DNA of 64,000 bases from Xinfangfangia pollutisoli (GTDB lineage Bacteria > Pseudomonadota > Alphaproteobacteria > Rhodobacterales > Rhodobacteraceae). Within the stretch, counting starts at the first letter, position 1, and each line of letters begins with the position of its first letter. The DNA lies in the NCBI RefSeq assembly GCF_020179405.1, contig NZ_JAICBZ010000004.1, forward strand, positions 41,487-105,486, written 5' to 3'. Made by a program: the position numbers and the translations under genes. The notes under the pieces were generated by a model that had not been told where the DNA came from, made no database searches, and worked only from the letters and a program-made list of their open reading frames with translations. Positions 1 to 8,349 of this stretch are shown one piece after another.

Positions 1-573
1 AAGCCCGCGGGCCTGTTGTCGGTGCCGGGCAAGCTGGAGGGGCGGCAGGATTGTCTGCTGTCGCGGCTGCAGGCGGCGCGCTGGGACGCGCTGCTGGTGC
101 ATCGGCTGGATTGCGACACGTCCGGGGTGATGATCTTTGCCCGCACGAAACAGGCCCAGGGGTTCCTGAGCCAGGAATTCGAAAAGCGGCGGGCGCAGAA
201 GACCTATATCGCGCGGGTGGCGGGCGAGATGGCCGAAGACAGCGGCCATGTCGACCTGCCGCTTTGCGCCGATTGGCCGAACCGGCCGCGCCAGATGGTC
301 AGCCCCGAAGGCCGCCCGGCCCAGACCGACTGGCAGGTGATCGGCCGCGCGCCGGGCGAAACCCGGCTGCGGCTGACGCCCCATACCGGCCGCAGCCACC
401 AGCTGCGCGTGCATATGCTGGCGCTGGGCCATCCGATCCTGGGCGATCCGATCTATGCGACCGGCCCCGCCCGCGACGGCCATCCCCGCCTGATGCTGCA
501 TGCGGAAACCCTGTCGCTCCACCATCCCGCAACCGGCCAGCGCGTCGAATTCGCAGCACCCGTGCCGTTCTGA
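1..573 (+). CDS. RluA-family RNA pseudouridine synthase (5' end outside window)
   Basis: Partial gene: the reading frame is already open at base 1 (KPAGLLSVPGK, the usual N-terminal-side motif of the catalytic domain), so the start lies upstream. The protein isomerises uridine to pseudouridine in rRNA or tRNA. The catalytic motif HRLDCDTSG is visible, with its Asp as the expected catalytic residue, followed by the family pattern R.HQLRVH and a LMLHA motif near the C-terminus. No S4 domain is visible in the part present. Which RNA is modified cannot be told from this fragment. It ends at a TGA about 90 bases before the next gene; that gap holds only a weak GC hairpin and a T5 run near 602. Confidence 0.9.
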   Translation, partial: KPAGLLSVPGKLEGRQDCLLSRLQAARWDALLVHRLDCDTSGVMIFARTKQAQGFLSQEFEKRRAQKTYIARVAGEMAEDSGHVDLPLCADWPNRPRQMVSPEGRPAQTDWQVIGRAPGETRLRLTPHTGRSHQLRVHMLALGHPILGDPIYATGPARDGHPRLMLHAETLSLHHPATGQRVEFAAPVPF

Positions 574-662
574 TGCGGCGGCCCCGCGCGGGCTCGCACA
601 GTTTTTAACGCATCCGACAAGAAAGCCGGTTAATCCTGCGCCAAACCGCCCAAGGAGGCTTC

Positions 663-2291
663 ATGCTTTCCGCCGCCTTCCAGACCCGTTTCGCCCTGAT
701 CACCTGGCCCGCCATCGCCCTTCCGGTTCTGGGGGTGGTGATGCTGATCTTCCCGGGGCAGGACTGGTGGCTGATCCCCCTGGCGCTGCTGTGCCTGGGG
801 CTGGTCCTTCTGGGCATTCACGACCTGCGCCAGACCCGCCATGCGGTGTTGCGCAACTATCCGGTCGCGGCGCATCTGCGCTTCATCCTGGAAGGCATCC
901 GCCCCGAGATGCGGCAGTATTTCTTCGAAGGCGACAAGGACGGCGCGCCCTTCCCGCGCGACCAGCGCGCCATCGTCTACCAGCGCGCCAAGCACGAGCT
1001 GGAAACCCGGCCCTTCGGCACGCAATACAATGTCTATCAGGAACAATATGAATGGCTGCACCATTCGATCGCGCCGAAGCCGGCCCTGCCGCATGACCAC
1101 ATGCGCGTGACGGTGGGCGCCGAGACCAAACAGCCCTATTCCGCCTCGCTGCTGAACATCTCGGCCATGAGCTACGGCTCGCTCTCGGCCAATGCGATCC
1201 GGGCGCTGAACAAGGGCGCGGCGCAGGGCGGCTTCTTCCATGACACGGGCGAGGGCGGGGTCTCGCCCTATCACCGCGAGGCGGGCGGCGATCTGGTCTG
1301 GGAAATCGGCTCGGGCTATTTCTCGTGCCGCGCCAAGGATGGCAGTTTCGATCCGGCGCTGTTTGCCGATGTGGCCGCCGATCCGCAGATCCGCATGGTC
1401 GAATTGAAGCTTAGCCAGGGTGCCAAGCCCGGCCATGGCGGCGTCTTGCCGGCGGCGAAGATCACCGAGGAAATCAGCCGGATTCGCGGCGTGCCGATGG
1501 GGCAGGATTGCGTCTCGCCGCCCTTCCATTCCTGCTTCTCCACCCCGCGCGGCCTGTTGGAACAGGTGGCGCGGATGCGCGATCTGTCGGGCGGCAAGCC
1601 GGCCGGGTTCAAGCTGTGCATCGGCCATCCGTGGGAGTTTCTGGCGATCTGCAAGGCCATGGTCGAGACCGGCATCACCCCCGATTTCATCGTGGTCGAC
1701 GGCAAGGAAGGCGGCACGGGCGCGGCACCGCTGGAATTCATGGACCATATCGGCATGCCTTTGCGCGACGGCCTGACCTTCGTTCACAATGCGCTGGTGG
1801 GCGTGGGCCTGCGCGAGCGGGTGAAGATCGGCGCCTCGGGCAAGATCACCTCGGCCTTCGACATGGCCAAGGTGCTGGGTCTGGGCGCCGATTGGTGCAA
1901 TGCCGCGCGCGGCTTCATGTTCGCGATCGGCTGCATTCAGGCGCAAAGCTGCCATACCGGCACCTGCCCCACCGGCGTCGCCACCCAGGATCCGCTGCGC
2001 CAACGCGCGGTCGTGGTGCCCGACAAGGCGATGCGGGTGGCGCAATTCCATCGCGGCACGCTGCATGCTTTGGCCGAGCTGACCGCCGCCGCCGGCCTTG
2101 CCCATCCCTCCGACCTGCGCCCACACCATTTCCTGCGCCGCACCGACAGCGACCGCGTGCTGTCCTTCGCCGAATTGTATGAACAACTGGCCCCCGGCCA
2201 GCTTCTGGCCGACCCCGCCTCGTCGCCGCTTTACGGCAAGGCCTGGGCCCATGCCAGCGCCGACAGCTTCGCCCGGGTCGAAGCCGCCTGA
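663..2291 (+). CDS. Membrane-anchored FMN-binding glutamate-synthase-domain protein
   Basis: 542 aa. Two hydrophobic segments (about residues 8-30 and 33-50) precede a glutamate-synthase central/FMN domain. The FMN-barrel part has a GGTGAAPLEFMD motif and a three-cysteine cluster (C424, C430, C435; CHTGTCPTG) that binds a 3Fe-4S centre in GltB-like proteins. There is no glutamine amidotransferase domain, so it is not a full glutamate synthase; stand-alone relatives are annotated only as FMN-binding glutamate synthase family proteins and their reaction is not firmly known. The start is an ATG preceded by AAGGAGG (651-657), an excellent ribosome site. Convergent with the DeoR gene. Confidence 0.88.
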   Translation: MLSAAFQTRFALITWPAIALPVLGVVMLIFPGQDWWLIPLALLCLGLVLLGIHDLRQTRHAVLRNYPVAAHLRFILEGIRPEMRQYFFEGDKDGAPFPRDQRAIVYQRAKHELETRPFGTQYNVYQEQYEWLHHSIAPKPALPHDHMRVTVGAETKQPYSASLLNISAMSYGSLSANAIRALNKGAAQGGFFHDTGEGGVSPYHREAGGDLVWEIGSGYFSCRAKDGSFDPALFADVAADPQIRMVELKLSQGAKPGHGGVLPAAKITEEISRIRGVPMGQDCVSPPFHSCFSTPRGLLEQVARMRDLSGGKPAGFKLCIGHPWEFLAICKAMVETGITPDFIVVDGKEGGTGAAPLEFMDHIGMPLRDGLTFVHNALVGVGLRERVKIGASGKITSAFDMAKVLGLGADWCNAARGFMFAIGCIQAQSCHTGTCPTGVATQDPLRQRAVVVPDKAMRVAQFHRGTLHALAELTAAAGLAHPSDLRPHHFLRRTDSDRVLSFAELYEQLAPGQLLADPASSPLYGKAWAHASADSFARVEAA

Positions 2292-2311
2292 GCCCGCGCC
2301 TTCCGCCGCCG

Positions 2312-2364
2312 CCTTCCTCTCTGCAAAAATATCCTGCGGGGGTCCGGGGGTGCAAAACCCCCGG
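2312..2364. repeat. Family A intergenic repeat / bidirectional terminator-like element, copy 1
   Basis: CCTTCCTCTCTGC (2312-2324) runs into AAAAATATCC and then a GC hairpin with arms CCGGGGGT (2344-2351) and ACCCCCGG (2357-2364). The same core recurs at 10825-10847 (inverted) and twice near 39.5 kb. It lies between two convergent genes. Read on the minus strand, the hairpin is followed by GGATATTTTTGCAG. Confidence 0.7.
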
Positions 2365-2397
2365 CGGCCGGCCCCGCGGCGCTCAGCCCGGGGCCAT

Positions 2398-3159
2398 CTA
2401 ATCCGCCAGCACCAGCGCCACCCCTGCACTCTCCAGCGCCTCGGCCAGCGGCGGCGGGGGCGGCTGATCGGTGACCAGATGGGTGAAACGGCCGGTCGGC
2501 CCGATGGCAATCGGCGCCGTGCGGCCGAATTTCGACGCATCCGCCGCAACGATCCGCGTCTCGGCCCGGTCCAGCAGGGCCCGGCTGAATTCGGCCTCGC
2601 GCAGGTCCTGCAGCAGAAACCCGTCGCGCGGGTCGATCGCCGCCACCGAAAACACCGCATGGCTGACCCGGAACTGCTGCACGAAGGCCAGAGCCTCGGC
2701 CCCGAACGCCCCGCCGTCATGGCTGCGCAATTCGCCCCCCGCCATGAACACCCGATTGCCGTTCACCCCGGTCAGCGCCTGCGCCACCGCCAGCGAATTC
2801 GTCACCACCAGCAGGTCCCGCCGGATCCGCAGCGCCTGCGCCACATAGGCGGTGGTGGAGCCCACATCCAGAAAGACCGAGGCGCCATCGGGCACCAGCC
2901 CCGCCACCGCCTGGGCGATCCGCCGCTTGGCGCCGGGGTTCTGCACCATGCGCTGGGCGAAACTGGCCTCGGGTCCCCAATCCTTCAGCACCACCCCGCC
3001 ATGCACCCGGGTGACCAGACCCTGCGCCTCAAGCCGCTTCAGATTGCGCCGGATCGTTTCATCCGTCACGCCCAGCCGGTTGGCCAGCGCCTCGACCCGG
3101 GCCGAGCCGTGATCCTGCAAAAGCTCAAGAATTGCGCGCTCGCGCTGGCTGGACAACAT
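2398..3159 (-). CDS. DeoR/GlpR-family transcriptional regulator
   Basis: 253 aa. The N-terminal winged helix-turn-helix (residues 1-56) carries the family signature VTDETIRRNLKRLEAQG followed by VHGG. The C-terminal DeoRC domain contains the LDVGSTTAYVA loop that binds phosphorylated ligands in this family, and a late DASKFG motif. The start was set at the ATG giving MLSSQRERAILELL, the normal N-terminus; an open frame further upstream runs through operator-like DNA and was rejected. It is divergent from the binding-protein gene at 3354, so it probably controls that operon and itself. DeoR-family repressors usually respond to a phosphorylated intermediate, which fits the kinase gene in the operon. 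Confidence 0.88.
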   Translation of the reverse strand: MLSSQRERAILELLQDHGSARVEALANRLGVTDETIRRNLKRLEAQGLVTRVHGGVVLKDWGPEASFAQRMVQNPGAKRRIAQAVAGLVPDGASVFLDVGSTTAYVAQALRIRRDLLVVTNSLAVAQALTGVNGNRVFMAGGELRSHDGGAFGAEALAFVQQFRVSHAVFSVAAIDPRDGFLLQDLREAEFSRALLDRAETRIVAADASKFGRTAPIAIGPTGRFTHLVTDQPPPPPLAEALESAGVALVLAD

Positions 3160-3175
3160 GGCATGAGGGCTTGTC

Positions 3176-3252
3176 GTGGTTTCCCACAAAGCCTGCGTGG
3201 AAAACCACAGAAACTCAACCAAAACCCACAAAACCCCACAAATGTTTTGACA
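3176..3252 (+). promoter_or_regulatory. Operator array and -35 element between DeoR gene and transporter operon
   Basis: Two perfect GTGG-N4-CCAC palindromes lie at 3176-3187 and 3197-3208. Further CCAC units occur at 3226-3229 and 3236-3239. The CCAC units start at 3184, 3205, 3226 and 3236, so spacings are 21, 21 and 10 bases, meaning all lie on one face of the helix. A TTGACA (3247-3252) follows; its -10 partner is not obvious. The DeoR start is at 3159, so the array can control both directions. That DeoR binds here is inference. Confidence 0.6.
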
Positions 3253-3353
3253 GGGGCAGGGATTCGGCCGCAGCCTTGCAGCCCAGAAGCGCGCCAATCC
3301 CGCAGCCCGGACCAACCGGGCGCGGCGGGCGCCGGACAGGAGAGGATGACGAA

Positions 3354-4310
3354 ATGAAGAAGGTTTTCGGGACTTCCTGCGTTCTTGGTTCGGCGGCGGC
3401 CTTGGCGCTGCTGGCCGGCGCCGCCACGGCCGAGGTGGAATCGACCGATCCGATCAAGCTGACGCTGCATGACTGGACCGGCCAGCTGATCACGACGAAC
3501 ATCATGGCCGCCGTGCTGGAAGAGGCGGGCTATAATGTCGAACTGGTCCAGGCCGATTATCTGGCGCAGTTCGCCGGGCTTGAAACCGGCGATCTGGACG
3601 TGGCGATGGAAATCTGGGCCACCACGGGCCAGGAGGCCATGGATGCCGCCGTCGCCACCGGCAAGGTGGTGAACCTGGGCGAGACCGGAATGGTCGCCAA
3701 GGAAGAATGGTGGTACCCGCTTTACATGAAGGAAAAATGCCCCGGTCTGCCCGACTGGAAGGCGCTGAACGACTGCGCCGCGGCCTTCGCCACCCCCGAC
3801 ACCGCGCCCAAGGGCCGCTATCTGGGCGGGCCCGTCACCTGGGGCGGCTTCGACGAGGAACGCATCGACGCGCTGGGCCTGAATTTCGAAGTGATCCATG
3901 CCGGCACCGATGCCGCCATGTTCGCCGAGCTGGAATCGGCCTATCAGCGCCAGGACCCGATCCTGCTGTGGATCTATGCGCCGCATTGGGCGCCGCAGAA
4001 ATACCAGGGCGAATGGGTCGAATTCCCCGCCTACGAGCCGGCCTGCTACACCGACCCGGCTTGGGGCGGCAATCCCGACAAGACCCATGATTGCGGCAAG
4101 CCCTTCGGGCCGATCTGGAAAGTGGGCTGGGCCGGGCTGGAAGGCAAATGGCCGGGCGCTGCCAAGGCGGTCAAGGCCTTCACCATCGACAATGCCACCA
4201 TGGGCGACATGATCACCAAGGTCGATCTTGACGGCCAGTCGATCGACGATGTGGTCGACGAATGGATGGACAAGAACGAGCCGGTCTGGTCGGCCTGGAT
4301 CGCTCCCTAA
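3354..4310 (+). CDS. Glycine betaine/quaternary-amine ABC transporter substrate-binding protein
   Basis: 318 aa with a Sec signal peptide (MKK, hydrophobic core, ATA-E cleavage near residue 26), so periplasmic. The mature part matches the OpuAC/ProX fold: a TLHDWTGQ segment near the N-terminus, EAGYNVELVQ, GDLDVAMEIWAT and several tryptophans of the kind that build an aromatic cage for trimethylammonium groups. The start is the ATG at 3354 with GGAGAGG at 3339-3345; an upstream in-frame extension is operator DNA. It is the first gene of the transporter-catabolism operon. The exact ligand (betaine, choline, carnitine or another methylated amine) cannot be read from sequence. Confidence 0.88.
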   Translation: MKKVFGTSCVLGSAAALALLAGAATAEVESTDPIKLTLHDWTGQLITTNIMAAVLEEAGYNVELVQADYLAQFAGLETGDLDVAMEIWATTGQEAMDAAVATGKVVNLGETGMVAKEEWWYPLYMKEKCPGLPDWKALNDCAAAFATPDTAPKGRYLGGPVTWGGFDEERIDALGLNFEVIHAGTDAAMFAELESAYQRQDPILLWIYAPHWAPQKYQGEWVEFPAYEPACYTDPAWGGNPDKTHDCGKPFGPIWKVGWAGLEGKWPGAAKAVKAFTIDNATMGDMITKVDLDGQSIDDVVDEWMDKNEPVWSAWIAP

Positions 4311-4389
4311 GCCCTTGCGGCCTTTTGCGGCATCGGGCCGGGCTGCAGGGCCCGGGCCGGTCCCCGCGCCGAACAGATCCGAATCCCCC

Positions 4390-5403
4390 ATGACCCGACC
4401 CGTCAAACTGGCCTGCCGCGCCGTCTGGAAACTTTACGGCCCGCATCCGGCCCGCCTGCTGCAAAGCGGTGCCCCCACGCTGGATGCGATCCGCGCCTCG
4501 GGCCATGTCGGCGCGGTGCGCGATGTCTCGCTTGAGGTGGGCGAGGGCGAGATCTTCGTGATCATGGGCCTGTCGGGGTCTGGCAAATCCACGCTGGTGC
4601 GCTGCCTGTCGCGGCTGATCGAGCCGACGGCGGGCGAGATCCTGTATGATGGCGAGGATCTGCTGAAGGCCAGCCCGGCCCGGATGATCGAGATCCGCCG
4701 CCACCGCATGGGCATGGTCTTCCAGCATTTCGCCCTGCTGCCGCATCTGACCGTGCTGGAAAACGTGGGCTTCCCGCTGGAGGTTCAGGGCGTGGCGCGC
4801 CCCGCGCGTGAGGCAAGGGCGCGTGAGGTGATCGCGCTGGTCGGCCTTCAGGGCCGCGAGGGCCATTATCCGCGGCAATTGTCGGGCGGCCAGCAGCAGC
4901 GGGTGGGCATCGCGCGGTCGCTGGCGGTCGAGCCCGACCTGTGGTTCCTGGACGAACCCTTCTCGGCCCTGGACCCGCTGATCCGGCGCGAGATGCAGGA
5001 GGAATTCCTGCGCATCCAGCGCCAGCTGAAAAAGACCATCGTCTTCATCACCCATGATTTCGACGAGGCGATCCGCCTGGCCGACCGGATCGCGATCATG
5101 AAGGATGGCGCGCTGGTGCAGGTGGCCACGCCCGAGGATCTGGTTCTGGCCCCGGCCGATGATTACGTGCGCGCCTTCACCGCCCATGTCGCCCGCGCCA
5201 AAGTGGTGACGCTGGGCCGCATCGCAGCACCCCTGTCGGGCCCCGCGCCGGATCTGGCCCTGCCGGCCGAGATGCGGGTGGACGAGGCGGCCGAGCGGAT
5301 CGTGACCGAGAACCGGCCTGTCGCCGTCACGCGCGACGGCCAGATCCTGGGCGAGGTCACCCCGCAGGCGGTGATCGCGGTCCTGATCGGGCGGCAGCCA
5401 TGA
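4390..5403 (+). CDS. Glycine betaine-type ABC transporter ATP-binding protein (ProV/OpuAA-like)
   Basis: 337 aa cytoplasmic ATPase. Walker A GLSGSGKST at residues 60-68, Q-loop FQHFALLPH near 111-119, ABC signature LSGGQQQR at 164-171, Walker B LWFLDEP at 184-190 and the switch His in FITHD. The region before Walker A has the extended N-terminus typical of ProV-like subunits. A short C-terminal tail (about 290-335) resembles half of a CBS pair, as in osmoregulated relatives, but is too short for two CBS repeats. Starts 79 bases after the binding-protein stop; the TGA overlaps the permease ATG by four bases. Confidence 0.9.
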   Translation: MTRPVKLACRAVWKLYGPHPARLLQSGAPTLDAIRASGHVGAVRDVSLEVGEGEIFVIMGLSGSGKSTLVRCLSRLIEPTAGEILYDGEDLLKASPARMIEIRRHRMGMVFQHFALLPHLTVLENVGFPLEVQGVARPAREARAREVIALVGLQGREGHYPRQLSGGQQQRVGIARSLAVEPDLWFLDEPFSALDPLIRREMQEEFLRIQRQLKKTIVFITHDFDEAIRLADRIAIMKDGALVQVATPEDLVLAPADDYVRAFTAHVARAKVVTLGRIAAPLSGPAPDLALPAEMRVDEAAERIVTENRPVAVTRDGQILGEVTPQAVIAVLIGRQP

Positions 5404-7382
5404 GCGGGGGCATGACTGGCGCGATGCGCGGCCTCTCGGCCCTGGCCTTCCTGGCCTTGGCGCTGCTGCTGGCCCGTGCCTCGGCCGATCTGCCGCCGGG
5501 GCTTTTGTGGCCGCCCGAGGCGCTGCATCTGCCGATGGCGGGCTGGATCAGCGCCGCCATGGCCTGGTTGACCGACAGCGCCCATCTGGGCCCGGTCAGC
5601 TTCAAGGACCTGACCCGCGGCTTTGCCGCGCTGGTCGAGGCGCCCTATCAGGCGCTGCGCGTCCTGCTGGTTGAAGGCATCACCGAAGGCCGCGGCCGCC
5701 GCGCCACGGTGATCGTGCCGCCCTTGTCCTGGCTGGCCGTCACCGTCGCGGCGGTGGCGCTGGGCCATTACGCCAGGAACCTGGGCCTTGGCCTGATCGC
5801 CGGGGCCCTGATGTTGTACCTGGCCGTCTTCGGCCAATGGGAAAGCGCGATGGTGACGCTGTCGTCCATCGCCATCGCGGTGCCCTTGGGCGTGGCGGGC
5901 GGGTTGGCGCTGGGCATCGCCGCCTGGCGCTGGCGCGGAGTGGAGCGCGCTTTGGCCCCGCTGCTGGACCTGATGCAGACCGTGCCGACCTTCGCCTATC
6001 TGGTGCCGGTTCTGGTGCTGTTCGGCTTCGGCCCGGTCGCGGCTTTGCTGGCAACCGTGATCTACGCCATGCCGCCCATGGTGCGGGTCACGCTGCTGGC
6101 GCTGCGCGCCGTGCCTTCGGAGATCATGGATTTCGCCGCCATGGCCGGCTGCACGCCCGGGCAGAGGCTGCGCAAGGTGATGCTGCCGGTCGCGCTGCCC
6201 GATCTGATGGTGGGGGTGAACCAGGTCATCATGCTGAGCCTGAACATGGTGATCATCGCCTCGATGATCGGGGCGGGGGGCCTGGGGTTCGACGTGCTGA
6301 ACGCGCTCAGGCGGCTGGATATCGGCGGCGGGATCGAGGCCGGAATCGCCATCACCGCCCTGGCCGTGGTGCTGGACCGGCTGGGCCAGGCGCTGGCGGC
6401 ACGGCCGGGCGGGCAGCTGCGGGCCGTCGGCCCCTGGTGGCGGCGCCATCCCCGCACCGCGCTGGTTCTGGCGGTGATCCTGGCCACCACGGCGCTGGGC
6501 TATCTGATCCCGGCGCTGCAGATCTATCCGAAGGACTGGCAGCTGACGACCCGCACCTTCTGGGCCGATCTGATGAAAGCGATCAATGTCAATTACTTCG
6601 ACCAGCTTGAGGCGCTGCGCGCCTGGCTTTTGGAATATCTGATGATCCCGGTGAAGAGGTTCTTCCTGGCGCTGCCCTGGCCCTTCGTGCTGGGCCTTGC
6701 GACCCTGGCCGGCTGGCGGCTGGGCGGCCTGCGGCTGGCCGCGCTGGCGCTGGCGCTGACCGGCTTTCTGGCCGCGACCGGGCTTTGGGAACAGGCGATG
6801 ACCACGCTGTATCTGTGCGGGCTGGGCGTGGTTCTGGCCATGCTGATCGGCGTGCCGCTGGGCGTGCTTGCGGCTTCGTCCGAGGCGGCGGGCAAGGCGA
6901 TTGGCGCGGTGATCGACACGCTGCAGACCCTGCCCTCTTTCGTCTATCTGATCCCGGTGGTGATGCTGTTCCGGGTCGGTGATTTCTCGGCTTTGATCGC
7001 GGTGGTGCTTTATGCGCTGGTGCCGGCGGTGCGCTATACCGCGCATGGGCTGCGCGGCGTGGCGCCGGAACTGGTCGAGGCGGCGGTGGTCTGCGGCTGC
7101 ACGCGGGGGCAGATCCTGCGCAAGGTGCGGCTGCCTCTGGCGGTGCCGATGGTGCTTCTGGGGCTGAACCAGACCATCCTTCTGGCCCTGTCGATGCTGG
7201 TGATCACCGCGCTGGTCGGCACGCGCGACCTGGGCCAAGAGGTCTATATCGCGCTGACCAAGGCCGATATCGGCCGCGGCATCGTGGCCGGCCTGGCGGT
7301 GGCGGCGATTGCCATTCTGGCCGACCGGCTGATCGGTGCCGCCGCGCAGGGCGCGCGGGCAAGGCTGGAGGGCGCGGCATGA
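5400..7382 (+). CDS. Double-domain ABC transporter permease (ProW/OpuAB-like)
   Basis: 660 aa integral membrane protein with two homologous permease domains in one chain, roughly residues 140-330 and 450-640. Each carries an EAA-type coupling loop: MAGCTPGQRLRKVMLPVALP in the first and VCGCTRGQILRKVRLPLAVP in the second. Each domain is also preceded by an extra hydrophobic segment. Most ProW/OpuAB permeases are single-domain homodimers, so this looks like a duplication and fusion that gives the whole transmembrane dimer in one polypeptide. ATGA overlap with the ATPase indicates translational coupling. Confidence 0.88.
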   Translation: MSGGMTGAMRGLSALAFLALALLLARASADLPPGLLWPPEALHLPMAGWISAAMAWLTDSAHLGPVSFKDLTRGFAALVEAPYQALRVLLVEGITEGRGRRATVIVPPLSWLAVTVAAVALGHYARNLGLGLIAGALMLYLAVFGQWESAMVTLSSIAIAVPLGVAGGLALGIAAWRWRGVERALAPLLDLMQTVPTFAYLVPVLVLFGFGPVAALLATVIYAMPPMVRVTLLALRAVPSEIMDFAAMAGCTPGQRLRKVMLPVALPDLMVGVNQVIMLSLNMVIIASMIGAGGLGFDVLNALRRLDIGGGIEAGIAITALAVVLDRLGQALAARPGGQLRAVGPWWRRHPRTALVLAVILATTALGYLIPALQIYPKDWQLTTRTFWADLMKAINVNYFDQLEALRAWLLEYLMIPVKRFFLALPWPFVLGLATLAGWRLGGLRLAALALALTGFLAATGLWEQAMTTLYLCGLGVVLAMLIGVPLGVLAASSEAAGKAIGAVIDTLQTLPSFVYLIPVVMLFRVGDFSALIAVVLYALVPAVRYTAHGLRGVAPELVEAAVVCGCTRGQILRKVRLPLAVPMVLLGLNQTILLALSMLVITALVGTRDLGQEVYIALTKADIGRGIVAGLAVAAIAILADRLIGAAAQGARARLEGAA

Positions 7383-7388
7383 GCGGGG

Positions 7389-7456
7389 CCGATTTCTTCG
7401 AAGAAATCGGACCGGAGCCTTCAAAGGCTCCGGCGCGGAGTTTTCGAAAACTCCGC
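7389..7456. repeat. Family B tandem palindromes (three in a row)
   Basis: Three adjacent inverted repeats: a 22-bp perfect palindrome centred on TTCGAA (7389-7410), arms CCGGAGCCTT and AAGGCTCCGG around CA (7412-7433), and a second 22-bp perfect palindrome with TTTTCGAAAA at its centre (7435-7456). They fill the gap between the co-directional permease and kinase genes. Related pairs occur at 35328-35373 and 53040-53090. In RNA they would form three strong hairpins without a following U run, so mRNA stabilisation or processing is more likely than full termination. Confidence 0.75.
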
Positions 7457-7476
7457 CACCCCCGGGAGGGCGCGCA

Positions 7477-8349
7477 ATGACCCCCGAAGACCGCGTTCAC
7501 CGCCTGCCGATCTGGTCGGGTCCGATCCGGATCGAGCCGCTGGGCGGCGGCATCACCAACCGCAACTTTCTGGTGCAGGACAGCGCCCGCCGTGCCGTGG
7601 TGCGGATCGGCGACGATATTCCCGTGCATCAGATCATGCGCTTCAACGAATTGGCGGCCAGTCGCGCCGCCCATGCGGCCGGCGTGTCGCCGGCGGTGCT
7701 GCATCATGAACCCGGCGCGCTGGTGATCGACTTCGTCGAGGGCCGCACGCTGGCCGCCGAAGATCTGCAAAGCCGGCCGATGCTGGAACAGGCCTTGGCG
7801 CTGGTGGCGCGGGCGCACCGCGAGATCCCGCGGCATCTGCGCGGGCCGGCGCTGGCCTTCTGGGTCTTCCACGTCCTGCGCGACTATGCCGCCACGCTGC
7901 GCGACGGCGCCAGCCCCCATGCGCCGCTTCTGCCCGGGCTTCTGGCCCAGGCGCAGCGGCTGGAAGCGGCCGTGGGCCCGGTCGATCTGGTCTTCGGCCA
8001 CAATGACCTTCTGCCCGCGAATTTCCTGCATGACGGGGCGCGGCTCTGGCTGATCGACTGGGATTATGCCGGCTTCAATTCGCCGCTGTTCGATCTGGGC
8101 GGGCTGGCGGCCAATAACGGGCTCAGCGCCGCCGATGAGGGCTGGCTGCTGCAGGCCTATTTCGGCCAGCGCCCCGATGCCGATCTGTGGCGGCGCTATC
8201 GCGCGATGAAGGCCGCAAGCGCCCTGCGTGAGGCGCTGTGGTCGATGGTGTCGGAACTGCATTCCGATCTCGATTTCGACTTCGCGGCCTATACGGCGGC
8301 CAATCTGGAAACCTGGCATGCGGCGCTGGCCGCTTTTGAGGCTTTGTGA
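7477..8349 (+). CDS. Choline/ethanolamine kinase-like phosphotransferase (APH fold)
   Basis: 290 aa. Aminoglycoside-phosphotransferase/choline-kinase fold: nucleotide-binding start LGGGITNRNFLV (residues 22-33), Brenner motif HND at 175-177 with N182, and the metal-binding IDWDYAG at 193-199. In this family an alcohol is phosphorylated from ATP. The glycine-rich loop with ITNRN is characteristic of the choline-kinase branch, and the neighbours handle methylated amines, so choline or a related amino alcohol is the best guess. The ATG at 7477 has GGGAGGG (7464-7470) upstream. Its stop overlaps the next gene's start. Confidence 0.8.
   Translation: MTPEDRVHRLPIWSGPIRIEPLGGGITNRNFLVQDSARRAVVRIGDDIPVHQIMRFNELAASRAAHAAGVSPAVLHHEPGALVIDFVEGRTLAAEDLQSRPMLEQALALVARAHREIPRHLRGPALAFWVFHVLRDYAATLRDGASPHAPLLPGLLAQAQRLEAAVGPVDLVFGHNDLLPANFLHDGARLWLIDWDYAGFNSPLFDLGGLAANNGLSAADEGWLLQAYFGQRPDADLWRRYRAMKAASALREALWSMVSELHSDLDFDFAAYTAANLETWHAALAAFEAL

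Noticed and set aside
500..1051. Open frame bridging the pseudouridine synthase and the flavoprotein
   Set aside because: Out of frame with both, overlaps coding DNA and has no recognisable motif.
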